From contig RFYV01000001.1 in assembly GCA_009921265.1 (NCBI GenBank), forward strand, positions 62,001 to 126,000: a stretch of 64,000 nucleotides of DNA, read 5' to 3'. The first letter of the stretch is position 1. Each line of letters starts with the position of its first letter. The position numbers were made by a program, and so were the translations under genes. The notes under the pieces were generated by a model. The model saw nothing but the letters and a program-made list of their open reading frames with translations, searched no databases and was not told where the DNA came from. Positions 28,397 to 38,958 of the stretch are shown piece by piece. The stretch is from Betaproteobacteria bacterium. Lineage in GTDB: Bacteria > Pseudomonadota > Gammaproteobacteria > Burkholderiales > Burkholderiaceae_C.

Positions 28397-29188
28397 TTAT
28401 AAAACGACACAATACCACTCGCAACCTTTTAAAGCATCGGCAACTCCAACTAATTTAGTATCAAGTGAAATATGTTGCGACCAAGACTCCAAGGCTTTAT
28501 CCTTGGAGTTATTTTTTTCGCTCAAATGTGCGGCAACCACCAAATTTAGTTTTTCATGATCGAGTTTTGCTAAGAGTTGTGCGGATGCGGTGTTGGACAA
28601 ATGTCCCAATGGGCCAGCGATTCGTTGTTTTAAAAAATAGGGATATTGCGATTGACTGAGCATCTCTTCGTCGTGATTGGCTTCTAGCAAAAGAGCGTTG
28701 CAATTTTTTAGTGATTCAATCACGTGTGAACTGGCGTGGCCCAAGTCGGTAAGTATGCCTAATCGTGCATCTCCATCGGTGCAAGTCAGTTGAAGTGGTT
28801 CTCGAGCATCGTGCGGTACCGTAAATGGTGTGATACATAAATCACCTATAGCAATGGTTTCATGATCGCGAGCCATGTTGCATTGTTCGGGGGGCAGGCC
28901 CCATTGCAATGCAGAACTCGCCATCCAAGTGCCATGACTCATCCAAACTGCGGCGTTTGTTTTTTTTGCTAAAGACTTGGCATGGCCTATGTGATCGCTG
29001 TGCTCGTGGGTGATAAAAATGGCTTGTATTTGAGTGGCTTCTAAACCCGCAAGGGCTAATCGTTGATCCAGATCTCTGGGGCGAATGCCGCAATCAATCA
29101 ATACATAAGTTTTTTGCAAGCCCGATGAGGCTTCAATCAAAGTGGCATTTCCAGCGCTACCACTTCCCAAATTTTTAAATCTCAGCAC
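28397..29188 (-). CDS. MBL-fold metallo-hydrolase (YycJ/WalJ-like)
   Basis: A 263-aa metallo-beta-lactamase-fold hydrolase. The metal-binding HxHxDH motif is ITHEHSDHIGHAKSL (His61, His63, Asp65, His66); another ligand region is TVPHDAREPLQLTC, and the C-terminal His is in VVAAHLSEKNN. The start MLRFKNLGSGSAGNATLIEASS is typical of the WalJ/YycJ group of phosphoribosyl-cyclic-phosphodiesterase-like or nuclease-like enzymes. The actual substrate is unknown. It follows bamC with a 3-bp gap, the usual dapA-bamC-MBL order of Burkholderiales. Confidence 0.85.
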   Translation of the reverse strand: MLRFKNLGSGSAGNATLIEASSGLQKTYVLIDCGIRPRDLDQRLALAGLEATQIQAIFITHEHSDHIGHAKSLAKKTNAAVWMSHGTWMASSALQWGLPPEQCNMARDHETIAIGDLCITPFTVPHDAREPLQLTCTDGDARLGILTDLGHASSHVIESLKNCNALLLEANHDEEMLSQSQYPYFLKQRIAGPLGHLSNTASAQLLAKLDHEKLNLVVAAHLSEKNNSKDKALESWSQHISLDTKLVGVADALKGCEWYCVVL

Positions 29189-29191
29189 GTT

Positions 29192-30271
29192 TTATTTCAA
29201 ATCATCAACAATGAGTTGTGCGATTTTTTTGGTGGCCGTTGATACGTCGGGTTGACCTGATGCATTGAGAATTTGAATTTTGCTGACTGAGCCTTCGCTT
29301 TCAATCTTGAGACGGTATTGAATAGGACCAGTGGGTGCCTTGGATCGAGTAAACAGTTTCTTAAAAAAGCCAGGTTCTGAATTGGGATCGACTGCTTCAA
29401 CGTAACGCACAAAAAACAAACCTTGTTTACGATCGCGATCTTCTACAGTAAAGCCAGAACGATCGAGCGTGACACCCAGTCTGCGCCATGCCACATCAAA
29501 GCCTTGCTTGTATTCAATCGTGGTTTGAGTGGTGCTGTTACTCAAACTGGCCAATAGTGTAATGGTGGTAGGTGCAAGTGCTACTTCAGCTTGCTGCTGC
29601 GTAGTACCGAGCTTGACCATTAATCGTTTTAAAAATTCATCTTCTAATGACGGATCGCTAGGCCGTGGTTGCCAAATGGTGCTGGTTTTGTTATTATCTT
29701 TGTACACCTCAGCCATACCGCGATGGGTGATAGAAACTTCAATTGTGTTGGTGCCCGTTGTTTCAACACGCGTTCTAAATTTATCTCGCTCACCTGTTGA
29801 ATACAAAGAATCGAGTACTTTGCCAAGCGTTCTTCTAATAAGATCTTGGGGGAGTTTGGCGCGGTTTTCGGCCCACTCGGTTTCTAATGTTCCCATAGAT
29901 TGGTTGTCAACGATGACAACAAAACCATTTTCTTCCCAAAAGGGTTTGAGAAGCGGCCACACTTTTTCGGGTGATCGCTCGATGGTGAGCCAGCGTGAAG
30001 TTCCTAGTCGTTCAAGTTTGATGTCACCGACTGTATGGGGTGCAATAGTGTTTTGCGGTGTTTGGTTTGGATTGTTTGCATTGGCTGCATTTGGTATGAC
30101 ATAGCGAGCACTGGGTGCTAATTTACTTAAATCGGGTGGAACATCTAATGGAGTTTTTTTGACATCGCCTTGCGTTTGATAATTGGGTTTGCGGTCGCCA
30201 CTAATGCTTGAGCATCCCGAAATAAATACAAGGATGAATACTATAAATAAAGAACGATGAAGTGCGAACAA
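29192..30271 (-). CDS. bamC: Outer-membrane assembly lipoprotein BamC (NlpB)
   Basis: About 359 aa with a lipoprotein signal (LFIVFILVFISGC, lipobox ending in Cys at about residue 20), then DVPPDLSKLAPSARY, the BamC segment that in E. coli lies along BamD, followed by two helix-grip domains. It is a peripheral subunit of the BAM complex. I place the start at TTG 30271: AAGGA lies just upstream and the product begins MFALHRSLFIVF. The frame continues upstream only across the 3' end of dapA. It begins 17 bp after dapA. Confidence 0.88.
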   Translation of the reverse strand: MFALHRSLFIVFILVFISGCSSISGDRKPNYQTQGDVKKTPLDVPPDLSKLAPSARYVIPNAANANNPNQTPQNTIAPHTVGDIKLERLGTSRWLTIERSPEKVWPLLKPFWEENGFVVIVDNQSMGTLETEWAENRAKLPQDLIRRTLGKVLDSLYSTGERDKFRTRVETTGTNTIEVSITHRGMAEVYKDNNKTSTIWQPRPSDPSLEDEFLKRLMVKLGTTQQQAEVALAPTTITLLASLSNSTTQTTIEYKQGFDVAWRRLGVTLDRSGFTVEDRDRKQGLFFVRYVEAVDPNSEPGFFKKLFTRSKAPTGPIQYRLKIESEGSVSKIQILNASGQPDVSTATKKIAQLIVDDLK

Positions 30272-30288
30272 TTGTTTTCCTTGATGAA

Positions 30289-31170
30289 TTAAATAAGTCC
30301 AGAAGTTTTGAGCGCTTGTTCCAAAATAGGCTCGTAACTCGAAGACATGGGCGTGAGAGGAAGTCTGAGCGTGGGGCCACACAAACCCATGTGTGCCATG
30401 GCCCATTTGAGTGGAATTGGGTTGGCTTCAACGAATAAATTTTTGTGCACGGGCATGAGTTTAAATTGAATGCGCATTGCTGTTTGAATATCGCCTTGGA
30501 TAGCGGCCTTGCAAAGTTCGTGCATTTGTTGGGGTGCAATGTTGGCAGTAACACTGACATTGCCTTTGCCACCGCAAAGCATGAGAGCAACTGCGGTTGG
30601 ATCGTCACCCGAGTAAACAGCAAAATGCGAAGGCACATCTCGAATCAACCATTGTGCGCGCTCAATATTGCCAGTGGCTTCCTTGATGCCCACAATACCT
30701 TTGACTTGTGTCAAACGCAAAACCGTGTCGTGCTGGAGATCGGCAACCGTGCGCCCTGGTACGTTGTACAAAATCATGGGGAAATCAACGGCTTTTGCAA
30801 TGGCAGAAAAATGTTGAAATAAACCTTCTTGAGTGGGTTTGTTGTAATAGGGAGCCACTTGTAGTTGATAGTCTGCGCCTACTTTTTTTGCAAACTGCGC
30901 CAACTCAATGGCCTCTGCAGTTGAATTGGCGCCACATCCAGCCATGATGGGAACACGTTTGGCAGACTGCTCAACGGCAACGCGAATAATTTCACAATGC
31001 TCTTGAACACTGACTGTGGGCGACTCGCCTGTGGTGCCAACCACGCAAATGCAATCCGTCCCTTTTGCAATATGCCAGTCGATGAGTTTTCTGAGCGTTG
31101 AATAGTCAACGCTGGTGTCTGGAAGAAGAGGAGTGGCCAAGGCCACGATACTGCCGGTCAGTTGTGTCAT
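30289..31170 (-). CDS. dapA: 4-hydroxy-tetrahydrodipicolinate synthase
   Basis: A 293-aa class I aldolase that condenses pyruvate with aspartate semialdehyde, the first committed step to lysine and meso-diaminopimelate. The Schiff-base Lys is K163 in GIKEATGN. Tyr135 in YNVPGR, Thr46/Thr47 in VVGTTGES and Tyr109 in APYYNKP complete the catalytic triad region. The start has AGGA upstream. It heads dapA-bamC and follows the methyltransferase gene by 28 bp on the same strand. Confidence 0.96.
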   Translation of the reverse strand: MTQLTGSIVALATPLLPDTSVDYSTLRKLIDWHIAKGTDCICVVGTTGESPTVSVQEHCEIIRVAVEQSAKRVPIMAGCGANSTAEAIELAQFAKKVGADYQLQVAPYYNKPTQEGLFQHFSAIAKAVDFPMILYNVPGRTVADLQHDTVLRLTQVKGIVGIKEATGNIERAQWLIRDVPSHFAVYSGDDPTAVALMLCGGKGNVSVTANIAPQQMHELCKAAIQGDIQTAMRIQFKLMPVHKNLFVEANPIPLKWAMAHMGLCGPTLRLPLTPMSSSYEPILEQALKTSGLI

Positions 31171-31198
31171 CTGCTTATTCCTACAAGGGTAACGTATT

Positions 31199-31759
31199 CT
31201 AACGGCTCAGACTGAATGATTGGATGGTCTGATGAGGGGTGGGGGTAATTGCCACAATTCTTTGAATCATGCGTTTGGGATGGTCAAGAAATCCATTTTG
31301 GTATGCAACCACGTGTAAATCCTTGCAGACACTAAGTAATTCACCGTCTTGGAGTAAAAAATCAGGTCGAGATGGTTTGCCAAATGTTTCATTTCCTGCT
31401 GAAAAAGTTTCGTAGATTAAAACGCTGCCCATTTTGAGGCTTGACAAAATATGCGGCCATAAGGGTCGCCATAAATAATGAGTGACCACTATGGCGTCAA
31501 AACTTTGGTTTGAAAATGGCCAAACATTGTTTTCTAAATCATGACACAGGGTTTGACAGTAAGTTGTTAATTCTTTTAAAGCGTTAGCGTCTTTATCAAC
31601 AGCTGTTAGCTTAAAGCCCTGAGATGACAACCATTTTGTGTGCCTGCCATAACCGCAGGCCAAATCTAAAACATCACTGCCGGGTGGAATTAAATGCGCA
31701 TATTGCTGAACCCAAAGCGAAGGCGCTTCTTGCCCATGTTGAATCGAATGCTGCAACAT
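31199..31759 (-). CDS. Class I SAM-dependent methyltransferase
   Basis: About 186 aa. The SAM-binding motif is [19 protein letters not shown], followed by an acidic end of strand 2 ([11 protein letters not shown]) and [20 protein letters not shown]. It resembles TehB/UbiE-like small-molecule methyltransferases; the substrate is not predictable. Its ATG at 31759 lies right behind the SDR stop codon (TGACATG arrangement), so it is coupled to that gene. An in-frame upstream extension would overlap the SDR and is rejected. Confidence 0.82.
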   Translation of the reverse strand: MLQHSIQHGQEAPSLWVQQYAHLIPPGSDVLDLACGYGRHTKWLSSQGFKLTAVDKDANALKELTTYCQTLCHDLENNVWPFSNQSFDAIVVTHYLWRPLWPHILSSLKMGSVLIYETFSAGNETFGKPSRPDFLLQDGELLSVCKDLHVVAYQNGFLDHPKRMIQRIVAITPTPHQTIQSFSLSR

Positions 31760-31760
31760 G

Positions 31761-32564
31761 TCAAGGTTTGTGTTTGATGGAGGCAATCGCCATTCGATCG
31801 ATCCAACTGGGCGCAATGAGTTTGATCCATTGACCCAATTTGCCTTTGGTTGTCATGACAACTTGGCGTTTTCTTCGCATGGTGGCTTGCACAATGAGTC
31901 GCGCGCATTCTTCAACGGGCATGGCATTTTTGGATATATGCCTGTTTGACGAGTCGACTTCGCCTTGTGCATTGAGACGATGAACTCGCATTTGGGTATC
32001 GACAAAACCAGGGTAAGCAATGGTGACACACACACCACTGTCAATGAGTTCAGTGCGTAACGATTCAAAAAAACCAGTCATGGCAAATTTACTACTGCAA
32101 TAGGCGGTAAGTCCTGGTAGTCCAACCAACCCAGCCAATGAAGCAACGGCAACGATACGACCTTGACTGGCTAAGAGGTGAGGGAGTGCGGCGTGTGTGC
32201 ACCACACGCTCCCCCAATGATTAACGCGCATGATGTAATCGTATAAATTGAGTTTTTGCGATTCAACTTCTTGCAAGAATGCCTGCGCCGAAATTCCAGC
32301 ATTATTGATGAGAATATCAATGCCACCAAAATTTTTGACCGTGGTTTCTATTAATTGAATGCATTGAGATTGTTCAGATACATCAACAGGCAATATTAAA
32401 GTGCGAGCACCAACGGCAGCGCATTGGGATGCAACTGTTTGTAACTTGGCAACATCGCGCGCGGCCAATACCAAAACGGCTTTGACACCATAACGGTCTG
32501 CCATTTGACGAGCTATTTCTGCACCGATTCCATCGGAGGCGCCAGTGATAACAATGGTGGTCAT
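31761..32564 (-). CDS. Short-chain dehydrogenase/reductase
   Basis: A 267-aa classical SDR: cofactor motif TGASDGIG at residues 7-14, NNAG at 87-90, catalytic Ser142, Tyr155 and Lys159 (YCSSK). The C-terminal third is hydrophobic (LIAPSWIDRMAIASI), as in membrane-associated SDRs acting on lipids or steroids. I start at MTTIVITGASDG (32564) and exclude a longer upstream frame. First gene of the SDR-methyltransferase-dapA-bamC-hydrolase run. The 136 bp upstream of it carry no gene. Confidence 0.87.
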   Translation of the reverse strand: MTTIVITGASDGIGAEIARQMADRYGVKAVLVLAARDVAKLQTVASQCAAVGARTLILPVDVSEQSQCIQLIETTVKNFGGIDILINNAGISAQAFLQEVESQKLNLYDYIMRVNHWGSVWCTHAALPHLLASQGRIVAVASLAGLVGLPGLTAYCSSKFAMTGFFESLRTELIDSGVCVTIAYPGFVDTQMRVHRLNAQGEVDSSNRHISKNAMPVEECARLIVQATMRRKRQVVMTTKGKLGQWIKLIAPSWIDRMAIASIKHKP

Positions 32565-32700
32565 TTTAAAAACAAACCCATAGTTGATTGGTGAGATGAA
32601 CGATGAATTCAGGTTGAAGATACAAACTAAAAACACACAACAATGCACCCATCAAAATGAGGGTATGAGTGAGTGTTTGAAGTTTTGATCGAAACATGAA

Positions 32701-33933
32701 TTAGGCCGTTGCAAGACGTTGAATGGGGGACTCTTTTACTGGCAAATTGACGAGTCCAGAAAAAATACCCAATGCAATACAAATTTGCCACACGATGGTA
32801 TAACTTTCTGTCAGATCAAATAAATATCCTCCAAGCCACACACCCGAAAAACTGCCTAATTGATGGCTGAGAAAAACGAAACCTGAAAGCATTGCCATAT
32901 GTGAGATGCCAAAAATTGAAGCGACCACTGCATTGGTGGGTGGAACAGTTGAGAGCCATAAAACTCCCATAAACGCAGAAAAAATATAAACCGTGAGAGG
33001 ACTTAAAGGTACTGAAATAAACCAAAAAATAACAATCGCACGTGAAAAATAAATGAACGAGAGAATTTTATTTTTAGGTATTGTTTGACCAAGCAAGCCA
33101 GAACAATAGGTTCCAAAAATGTTAAATAGACCAATCAAAGCCAATGAAGTGCTGGCCACATGAGGTTCTAAGCCTTGGTCTTTGAGGTAACTCGGCATAT
33201 GCACGCCAATAAATACCACTTGAAAACCACAAACAAAATAACCCAATGTGAGTAACTGAAAACTGCGATAGGAAAACGCTTCGTGAAGCGCTTGCAAAAT
33301 ACTTTGTTGTCGACGCAGGGGTGTACCGTTTTCAAATTGTTTTTCACGCAAACCAAATGCAAGTGGAATAACTAGTGTTGCAAGGCATGCCAGAGTTACC
33401 AAAGCTTGTTGCCATCCGAAGTGATTGATGAGCCAGCCTTCTACGGGAACCATTAAAAATTGACCGAATGAACCTGCAGCGGCCGCAAAGCCCATGGCCC
33501 ATGAACGATTGTCTGGAGAAATATTACGTCCGATAAGGCCATAGATGACCGCATAAGTGGTGCCTGCTTGCGCCAAACCGATGATGAGGCCTGCGCTAGC
33601 AGTGAGTTGTTCGGGAGAAGATGAATAGGCCATTCCAAAAAGGCCTAATATATATAAGAGAGCGCAAAACAAAATGACGCGAAAAGCACCGAATCGATCG
33701 GACAACATGCCCGAAAAAATGCCACCAACGCCCCATGCGATATTTTGAATGGCCATGGCAAATGCAAAGTCTTCGCGGCCCCAGCTTTGCGCCTGCGTCA
33801 TTGGCAATAACCAAAGGCCAAAACCATGACGAACACCCATGGACAGAGTGAGAATGAGTGCGCCGCATATGAGGATTTGCCACATGGGCAAGTTGGGGCT
33901 TGATTGGGGGGGATTTACTTGTGTCATAACCAT
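32701..33933 (-). CDS. MFS transporter
   Basis: A 410-aa protein with about 12 membrane helices. The N-terminal region has MGVRHGFGLWLLPMTQAQSWGREDFAFAMAIQNIAWGVGGIFSGMLSDRFGAFRV, which includes the MFS GxxxDRxG signature; NWRSWAMG-like features and a late GxWLGGYLFD follow. It looks like the monocarboxylate/oxalate-type (OFA/MCT) branch, but the substrate is unknown. The start is ambiguous between two ATGs (33933 and 33927); no clear ribosome binding site is present. Divergent from parE, sharing the region with a LexA-type box. Confidence 0.8.
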   Translation of the reverse strand: MVMTQVNPPQSSPNLPMWQILICGALILTLSMGVRHGFGLWLLPMTQAQSWGREDFAFAMAIQNIAWGVGGIFSGMLSDRFGAFRVILFCALLYILGLFGMAYSSSPEQLTASAGLIIGLAQAGTTYAVIYGLIGRNISPDNRSWAMGFAAAAGSFGQFLMVPVEGWLINHFGWQQALVTLACLATLVIPLAFGLREKQFENGTPLRRQQSILQALHEAFSYRSFQLLTLGYFVCGFQVVFIGVHMPSYLKDQGLEPHVASTSLALIGLFNIFGTYCSGLLGQTIPKNKILSFIYFSRAIVIFWFISVPLSPLTVYIFSAFMGVLWLSTVPPTNAVVASIFGISHMAMLSGFVFLSHQLGSFSGVWLGGYLFDLTESYTIVWQICIALGIFSGLVNLPVKESPIQRLATA

Positions 33934-33989
33934 AAATGTAAGGGTTTATAGAGTTTTAGAGCAGGCTTGGGTAATAAATCACCAAAAGA

Positions 33990-34005
33990 CTGTGTTTTTA
34001 TACAG
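33990..34005. promoter_or_regulatory. LexA-type SOS box upstream of parE
   Basis: CTGTGTTTTTATACAG fits the CTGT-N8-ACAG LexA consensus exactly. The flanks (GA before, TA after) and five of the eight inner bases also agree with the E. coli consensus. It lies 35 bp before the parE ATG and 57 bp from the divergent MFS start, so either promoter could be under SOS control. No lexA gene is in the window. Confidence 0.6.
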
Positions 34006-34039
34006 TATAGTTATTGAGTTTTGACTACAATCTTGCCCC

Positions 34040-36007
34040 ATGGCCACACAACAACCCAAATATTCAGAAAGCTCCATTCGCGTCCTCAAAGGTCTCGAGC
34101 CTGTCAAACAACGTCCGGGCATGTACACCCGTACCGACAACCCCTTGCATATTATTCAAGAGGTGATCGACAACGCCGCTGACGAATCATTGGCGGGATA
34201 TGGCAAAAAAATTGCTGTTCAATTACACACCGATGGTTCTGTCACCATTGAAGACGATGGTCGAGGCATTCCATTTGGTATGCACCCCGAGGAAAAAGCG
34301 CCCGTCATCGAATTGGTGTTTACGCGTCTTCATGCAGGTGGCAAATTCGACAAAGGCAGTGGTGGCGCATATAGTTTTTCGGGTGGATTGCACGGTGTGG
34401 GTGTGAGCGTTACCAATGCTTTATCCAAACGAATGGAAGTCACCTCGTTTCGCGATGGGCAAGCGGCGTATTTGGTTTTTGAAGGTGGTGATGTTGTTCA
34501 AAAACTCAAAATACGTTCTATCGCCAGTGGCGAGCGCAAGCAAGGCACAGTCGTTCGCGCCTGGCCCGATGGCAAATACTTCGAAACATCCAATCTCCCT
34601 ATCGCAGAACTCACCCATCTTTTGCGTAGCAAAGCGGTTTTAATGCCTGGTGTGAGCGTCTCGCTCATCATTGATAAAACAAAAGACACGCAATCCTGGT
34701 TATACAAAGGTGGTTTGCGCGATTACTTAATGCAGACATTGCCCGCCGACCCATACATTCCATTGTTTGAAGGTGAAGGTTACGCAGACAGTACTCATGA
34801 AAGTTTTGCAGAGGGTGAGGGTGCGCAGTGGTGTTTGGCATTCACCGAAGAGGGACAACCTGTTCGCGAAAGTTTTGTCAATCTCATTCCTACCAGTGCA
34901 GGTGGTACACACGAAAGCGGTTTGCGCGATGGTTTATTCAATGCAGTCAAAACTTTTATTGATCTTCATTCATTGCTACCCAAAGGCGTTAAGTTATTAC
35001 CCGAGGATGTTTTTGCACGGTCAAGTTTTGTTCTCAGCACAAAAGTTTTAGATCCACAGTTTCAAGGGCAAATCAAAGAACGTCTCAATTCCAGAGACGC
35101 TGTTCGTTTGGTGTCTAGTTTTGTTAGGCCTTCGTTAGATTTATGGCTCAATCAACATGTTGCTGATGGCAAAAAACTTGCAGAGTTGGTGATTCGTGCC
35201 GCACAAGCGCGTCAAAAAGCAGGTCAAAAAGTTGAAAAAAGAAAAGGTTCGGGTGTTGCCGTGCTGCCTGGCAAACTCACCGATTGTGAAAGTAAAGATT
35301 TAGCCAATAACGAAATCTTTTTGGTCGAGGGCGACAGTGCAGGCGGCAGTGCCAAGATGGGGCGCAATAAAGAAAGCCAAGCCATATTACCCTTGCGCGG
35401 AAAAGTTCTCAACACATGGGAGGTTGAACGCGATCGTTTGTTTGCCAACAACGAAGTGCATGATATTGCGGTGGCCATTGGTGTTGATCCACACGGCCCA
35501 AGCGAAGAACCCGACCTCAGTGGATTGCGCTATGGCAAGGTATGTATTTTGAGTGATGCTGATGTTGATGGCTCACACATTCAAGTGTTGTTGCTCACCT
35601 TGTTTTTCAAACACTTTCCCAAACTCATCGAAACAGGACATGTGTTTGTTGCACGTCCACCTTTATTCAGAGTGGACGCGCCTGCGCGTGGCAAAAAACC
35701 AGCCACCAAAATGTACGCACTCGATGACGGAGAACTCACCGCCATTCTCGACAAACTCAGAAAAGATGGTGTGCGCGAAAACGCGTGGAGCATCAGTCGA
35801 TTCAAGGGCTTGGGCGAAATGAACGCCGAGCAATTATGGGAAACTACACTCAATCCCGATACGCGTCGATTGCTTCCTGTGCAATTGGGCGTTCTCGATT
35901 TTCAACAAACCGAAGCTCGCATCACTCAGCTCATGGGCAAGGGTGAAGCGGCCGCGCGTCGTGAACTCATGGAGTTACACGGTGACAGCATAGAAATTGA
36001 TATTTAA
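34040..36007 (+). CDS. parE: DNA topoisomerase IV subunit B
   Basis: The 655-aa ATPase subunit of topoisomerase IV. Order: GHKL ATPase domain ([40 protein letters not shown]), transducer domain, then TOPRIM with [29 protein letters not shown] and the metal-binding DADVDGSHI. The short length and the [12 protein letters not shown] form distinguish ParE from GyrB of this group. It works with ParC 6 bp downstream to unlink daughter chromosomes. Confidence 0.95.
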   Translation: MATQQPKYSESSIRVLKGLEPVKQRPGMYTRTDNPLHIIQEVIDNAADESLAGYGKKIAVQLHTDGSVTIEDDGRGIPFGMHPEEKAPVIELVFTRLHAGGKFDKGSGGAYSFSGGLHGVGVSVTNALSKRMEVTSFRDGQAAYLVFEGGDVVQKLKIRSIASGERKQGTVVRAWPDGKYFETSNLPIAELTHLLRSKAVLMPGVSVSLIIDKTKDTQSWLYKGGLRDYLMQTLPADPYIPLFEGEGYADSTHESFAEGEGAQWCLAFTEEGQPVRESFVNLIPTSAGGTHESGLRDGLFNAVKTFIDLHSLLPKGVKLLPEDVFARSSFVLSTKVLDPQFQGQIKERLNSRDAVRLVSSFVRPSLDLWLNQHVADGKKLAELVIRAAQARQKAGQKVEKRKGSGVAVLPGKLTDCESKDLANNEIFLVEGDSAGGSAKMGRNKESQAILPLRGKVLNTWEVERDRLFANNEVHDIAVAIGVDPHGPSEEPDLSGLRYGKVCILSDADVDGSHIQVLLLTLFFKHFPKLIETGHVFVARPPLFRVDAPARGKKPATKMYALDDGELTAILDKLRKDGVRENAWSISRFKGLGEMNAEQLWETTLNPDTRRLLPVQLGVLDFQQTEARITQLMGKGEAAARRELMELHGDSIEIDI

Positions 36008-36012
36008 AAATC

Positions 36013-38355
36013 ATGTCTGACAATCTCACTCTCAATTTCAACGCATCCGAATCTGATGATGGCATCGCTTTGGGGCATTACGCGCAACGTGCTTATCTCG
36101 AATACGCATTAAGTGTTGTAAAAGGTCGCGCATTACCCGACATTTGCGATGGACAAAAACCTGTTCAACGCAGAATTTTGTATGCTATGTCGCGCATGGG
36201 TTTGGGTTTTTCGGGCAATACAGGTGCCAAGCCAGTCAAAAGTGCGCGCGTAGTCGGCGATGTATTGGGACGTTTTCATCCGCACAGCGATCAAGCCGCT
36301 TACGACGCATTGGTGCGTATGGCACAAGGTTTTTCTCAGCGTTATCCGCTTATCGATGGGCAAGGAAATTTTGGTAGTCGGGATGGTGATGGTGCGGCCG
36401 CTATGCGTTACACCGAAGCGCGCTTGTCCAAAATCACCACATTGTTATTAGATGAAATTGACGAAGGAACCGTTGACTTTCAACCCAATTATGATGGATC
36501 AACACAAGAACCGCGTCAACTTCCCGCGCGTCTTCCATTTGTATTGCTAAATGGCGCTAGTGGTATTGCAGTGGGTATGGCTACAGAAATGCCCAGTCAC
36601 AATTTACGTGAAGTAGCAGACGCTTGTATTGCGCTAATCAAAAATCCAAAACTCACGCAACAAGAACTTTCACAACTCATACCAGGCCCTGATTTTCCTG
36701 GTGGCAGTCAAATCATCAGCACCGATACCGAAATTGCAGACGCCTATGCATCAGGGCGCGGTTCAATCAAATGTCGTGCGCTTTGGGTTATCGAAGATTT
36801 AGCCAGAGGTCAGTGGCAATTGGTCGTCAATGAATTGCCACCTGGTGTTTCCACACAAAAAGTTTTAGAAGAAATAGAAGAAATCACTAACCCCAAAGTC
36901 AAGGCTGGCAAAAAAACAATTTCACAAGAACAATCACAACTTAAAGCCACCATGTTGGCTGTGTTAGATGTTGTGCGCGACGAGTCTTCCAAAGACGCAC
37001 CTGTTCGTTTGGTGTTTGAACCCAAAACCCGAACCATCGAACAGCAAGAATTAATCACCAGTTTGCTGGCGCATACCAGTCTGGAGTCTTCATCGTCTAT
37101 CAACCTCACGGCCGTGGGTTTGGATGGCAGGCCCGTTCAAAAAAATCTTCGTCTTATCTTAGAAGAGTGGGTTTCATTTCGTCAAACCACTATTCAACGC
37201 CGCTCTCAAAATCGCCTCGAAAAAGTACTCGATCGCATTCATATCTTAGAAGGCCGACAACTGGTATTGCTCAATATTGATGAGGTCATTAAAATTATTC
37301 GCAATAGTGATGAGCCCAAATCAGCGTTGATGACGCGATTCAAACTCAGCGAACGTCAAGCCGAAGACATTCTCGAAATTCGATTGCGTCAACTCGCACG
37401 ACTTGAAGCCATCAAAATTGAGCAAGAGCTTAAAGAGTTGCGCATTGACCAAAAAAATCTAGAAGAAATTTTGGCCAGCCCTGCAGTTTTACGTCGACTG
37501 ATGATCAAAGAAATTGAAGCCGACGCCAAACAATTTGCAGATCCTCGCCGTACATTGATTCAAGCAGAAAAAAAAGCAGTGGCAGAAATCAAAGTGTTGG
37601 ACGAACCCGTCACAGTTGTTATTTCACAAAAAGGTTGGGTGCGTGCCAGAAGCGCGCATGGTCATGACGCCACGTCATTTGCATTCAAAGCAGGCGATGG
37701 TTTGTACGACACTTTCGAATGTCGAACGGTTGATACGCTCATTGTGATGGGTAGCAATGGTCGTGTTTACTCGGTGCCTATTGCGAGTTTGCCCGGTGCC
37801 AGAGGTGACGGTCAACCCATCACCACGCTCATTGATTTAGAAGTCAACACACAGGTCATGCATTTTTTGGCTGGTCCATCGTCTGCATCTTGGTTGCTAT
37901 CCAATACAGGTGGATATGGTTTTATTGCCACCACAGACAACATGGTGTCACGAAACAAGGCGGGCAAATCATTCATGACTATTTCGGCCGATGAAACCGT
38001 ATGCAGACCTTCTATGGTCAGCGGTGGAAACGGTTCAATGCCCAAACCCACGTCAACCCATGTTGCTTGTACGTCAACGCAAGGCAGAATTTTAAGTTTT
38101 GATATTACAGAACTCAAGGCCATGGGAAAAGGTGGTCGTGGTTTGATGTTGATTGATATCGATTCCAAAGATTCATTGGCGGGTGCTGCGGCTTACACGC
38201 GAAGAATTAAAATTTTGGGTGTGGGCAGAGGTGGCAAAGAACGCGATGAAACGCTAGAAATCAGAAGCCTCAACAACATCAAATCTTCAAGAGCCAAAAA
38301 AGGCAAAGTCGCAGATTTGGGTTTCAAGCCCACCGATGTCGTGGGTCTTGAATAA
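36013..38355 (+). CDS. parC: DNA topoisomerase IV subunit A
   Basis: The 780-aa cleavage subunit. The N-terminal winged-helix region has [19 protein letters not shown], the catalytic Tyr is Y133 in [13 protein letters not shown], a coiled coil lies around residues 390-480, and the C-terminal beta-pinwheel follows. The quinolone-determining loop reads [11 protein letters not shown] (residues 89-99): the usual Gly of HPHGD is Ser, and Gln occupies the place of E. coli Ser80. The stop is 13 bp from the stop of the convergent ridA-like gene. Confidence 0.95.
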   Translation: MSDNLTLNFNASESDDGIALGHYAQRAYLEYALSVVKGRALPDICDGQKPVQRRILYAMSRMGLGFSGNTGAKPVKSARVVGDVLGRFHPHSDQAAYDALVRMAQGFSQRYPLIDGQGNFGSRDGDGAAAMRYTEARLSKITTLLLDEIDEGTVDFQPNYDGSTQEPRQLPARLPFVLLNGASGIAVGMATEMPSHNLREVADACIALIKNPKLTQQELSQLIPGPDFPGGSQIISTDTEIADAYASGRGSIKCRALWVIEDLARGQWQLVVNELPPGVSTQKVLEEIEEITNPKVKAGKKTISQEQSQLKATMLAVLDVVRDESSKDAPVRLVFEPKTRTIEQQELITSLLAHTSLESSSSINLTAVGLDGRPVQKNLRLILEEWVSFRQTTIQRRSQNRLEKVLDRIHILEGRQLVLLNIDEVIKIIRNSDEPKSALMTRFKLSERQAEDILEIRLRQLARLEAIKIEQELKELRIDQKNLEEILASPAVLRRLMIKEIEADAKQFADPRRTLIQAEKKAVAEIKVLDEPVTVVISQKGWVRARSAHGHDATSFAFKAGDGLYDTFECRTVDTLIVMGSNGRVYSVPIASLPGARGDGQPITTLIDLEVNTQVMHFLAGPSSASWLLSNTGGYGFIATTDNMVSRNKAGKSFMTISADETVCRPSMVSGGNGSMPKPTSTHVACTSTQGRILSFDITELKAMGKGGRGLMLIDIDSKDSLAGAAAYTRRIKILGVGRGGKERDETLEIRSLNNIKSSRAKKGKVADLGFKPTDVVGLE

Positions 38356-38368
38356 ATACAAATCGCAG

Positions 38369-38824
38369 TTAATTTAACTCAGCAATCAATTCAATTTCTA
38401 CACAAGAGCCAAACGGAAGTTGAACCACGCCAAACGCACTGCGTGCGTGTTTGCCTGCGTCGCCAAATATATCACTCAATAATTTAGAACAACCATTGGT
38501 GACTAAATGGTGTTCAGTAAAAGTGGGGCTTGAATTCACCAAGCTCATCACTTTCACAATTCTTTTAATTCGCGCTAAGTCAAGTGTTGCGGCTTGCAAT
38601 GTGCCCATCAAATCAATGGCGATGGCGCGAGCTGCGAGTTGTCCCTCTGCCGTGTTCATGTTGGTGCCAAGTTGTCCAACCCAGGGTTTGCCATCTTTTT
38701 TGGCGATGTGACCACTTACAAAAATTAAATTACCTGTTTGGACAAATGGCACGTACGCGGCGGCAGGAATAGCCAAAGGGGGCAAGGTAATTTGCAGTGC
38801 TTGAAGTTTGCTTTGGATGGACAT
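38369..38824 (-). CDS. RidA/YjgF family protein
   Basis: About 151 aa. It shows the RidA core: FVQTGNLIFVSGHIAKKDGKPWVGQLGTNMNTAEGQLAARAIAIDLMGTL, then RIKRIVKVMSLVNSSPTFTEHHLVTNGCSKLL, and the C-terminal HARSAFGVVQLPFGSCVEIELIAEL. RidA proteins hydrolyse reactive enamine/imine intermediates from PLP enzymes. This longer form belongs to the TdcF/YjgF-like subgroup common in Burkholderiales, where substrates are less clear. ATG 38824 is chosen over an in-frame GTG four codons earlier. Confidence 0.85.
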   Translation of the reverse strand: MSIQSKLQALQITLPPLAIPAAAYVPFVQTGNLIFVSGHIAKKDGKPWVGQLGTNMNTAEGQLAARAIAIDLMGTLQAATLDLARIKRIVKVMSLVNSSPTFTEHHLVTNGCSKLLSDIFGDAGKHARSAFGVVQLPFGSCVEIELIAELN

Positions 38825-38958
38825 AGTAAGACTCACAAAAATTGTAATTCTAAGTCCATACCCAAACCGGCTTTTAGCTCAACAAATATCCCAAATCAAC
38901 TCAAGTTATCGCCTCCAGTGCCGATTAGAAAGGGTCTTTACTTGTATACACTCGTGCC

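Noticed and set aside
34040-38355. DNA gyrase subunits gyrB/gyrA
   Set aside because: Adjacent parE-parC order, lengths of 655 and 780 aa and the ParE-type [13 protein letters not shown] support topoisomerase IV.
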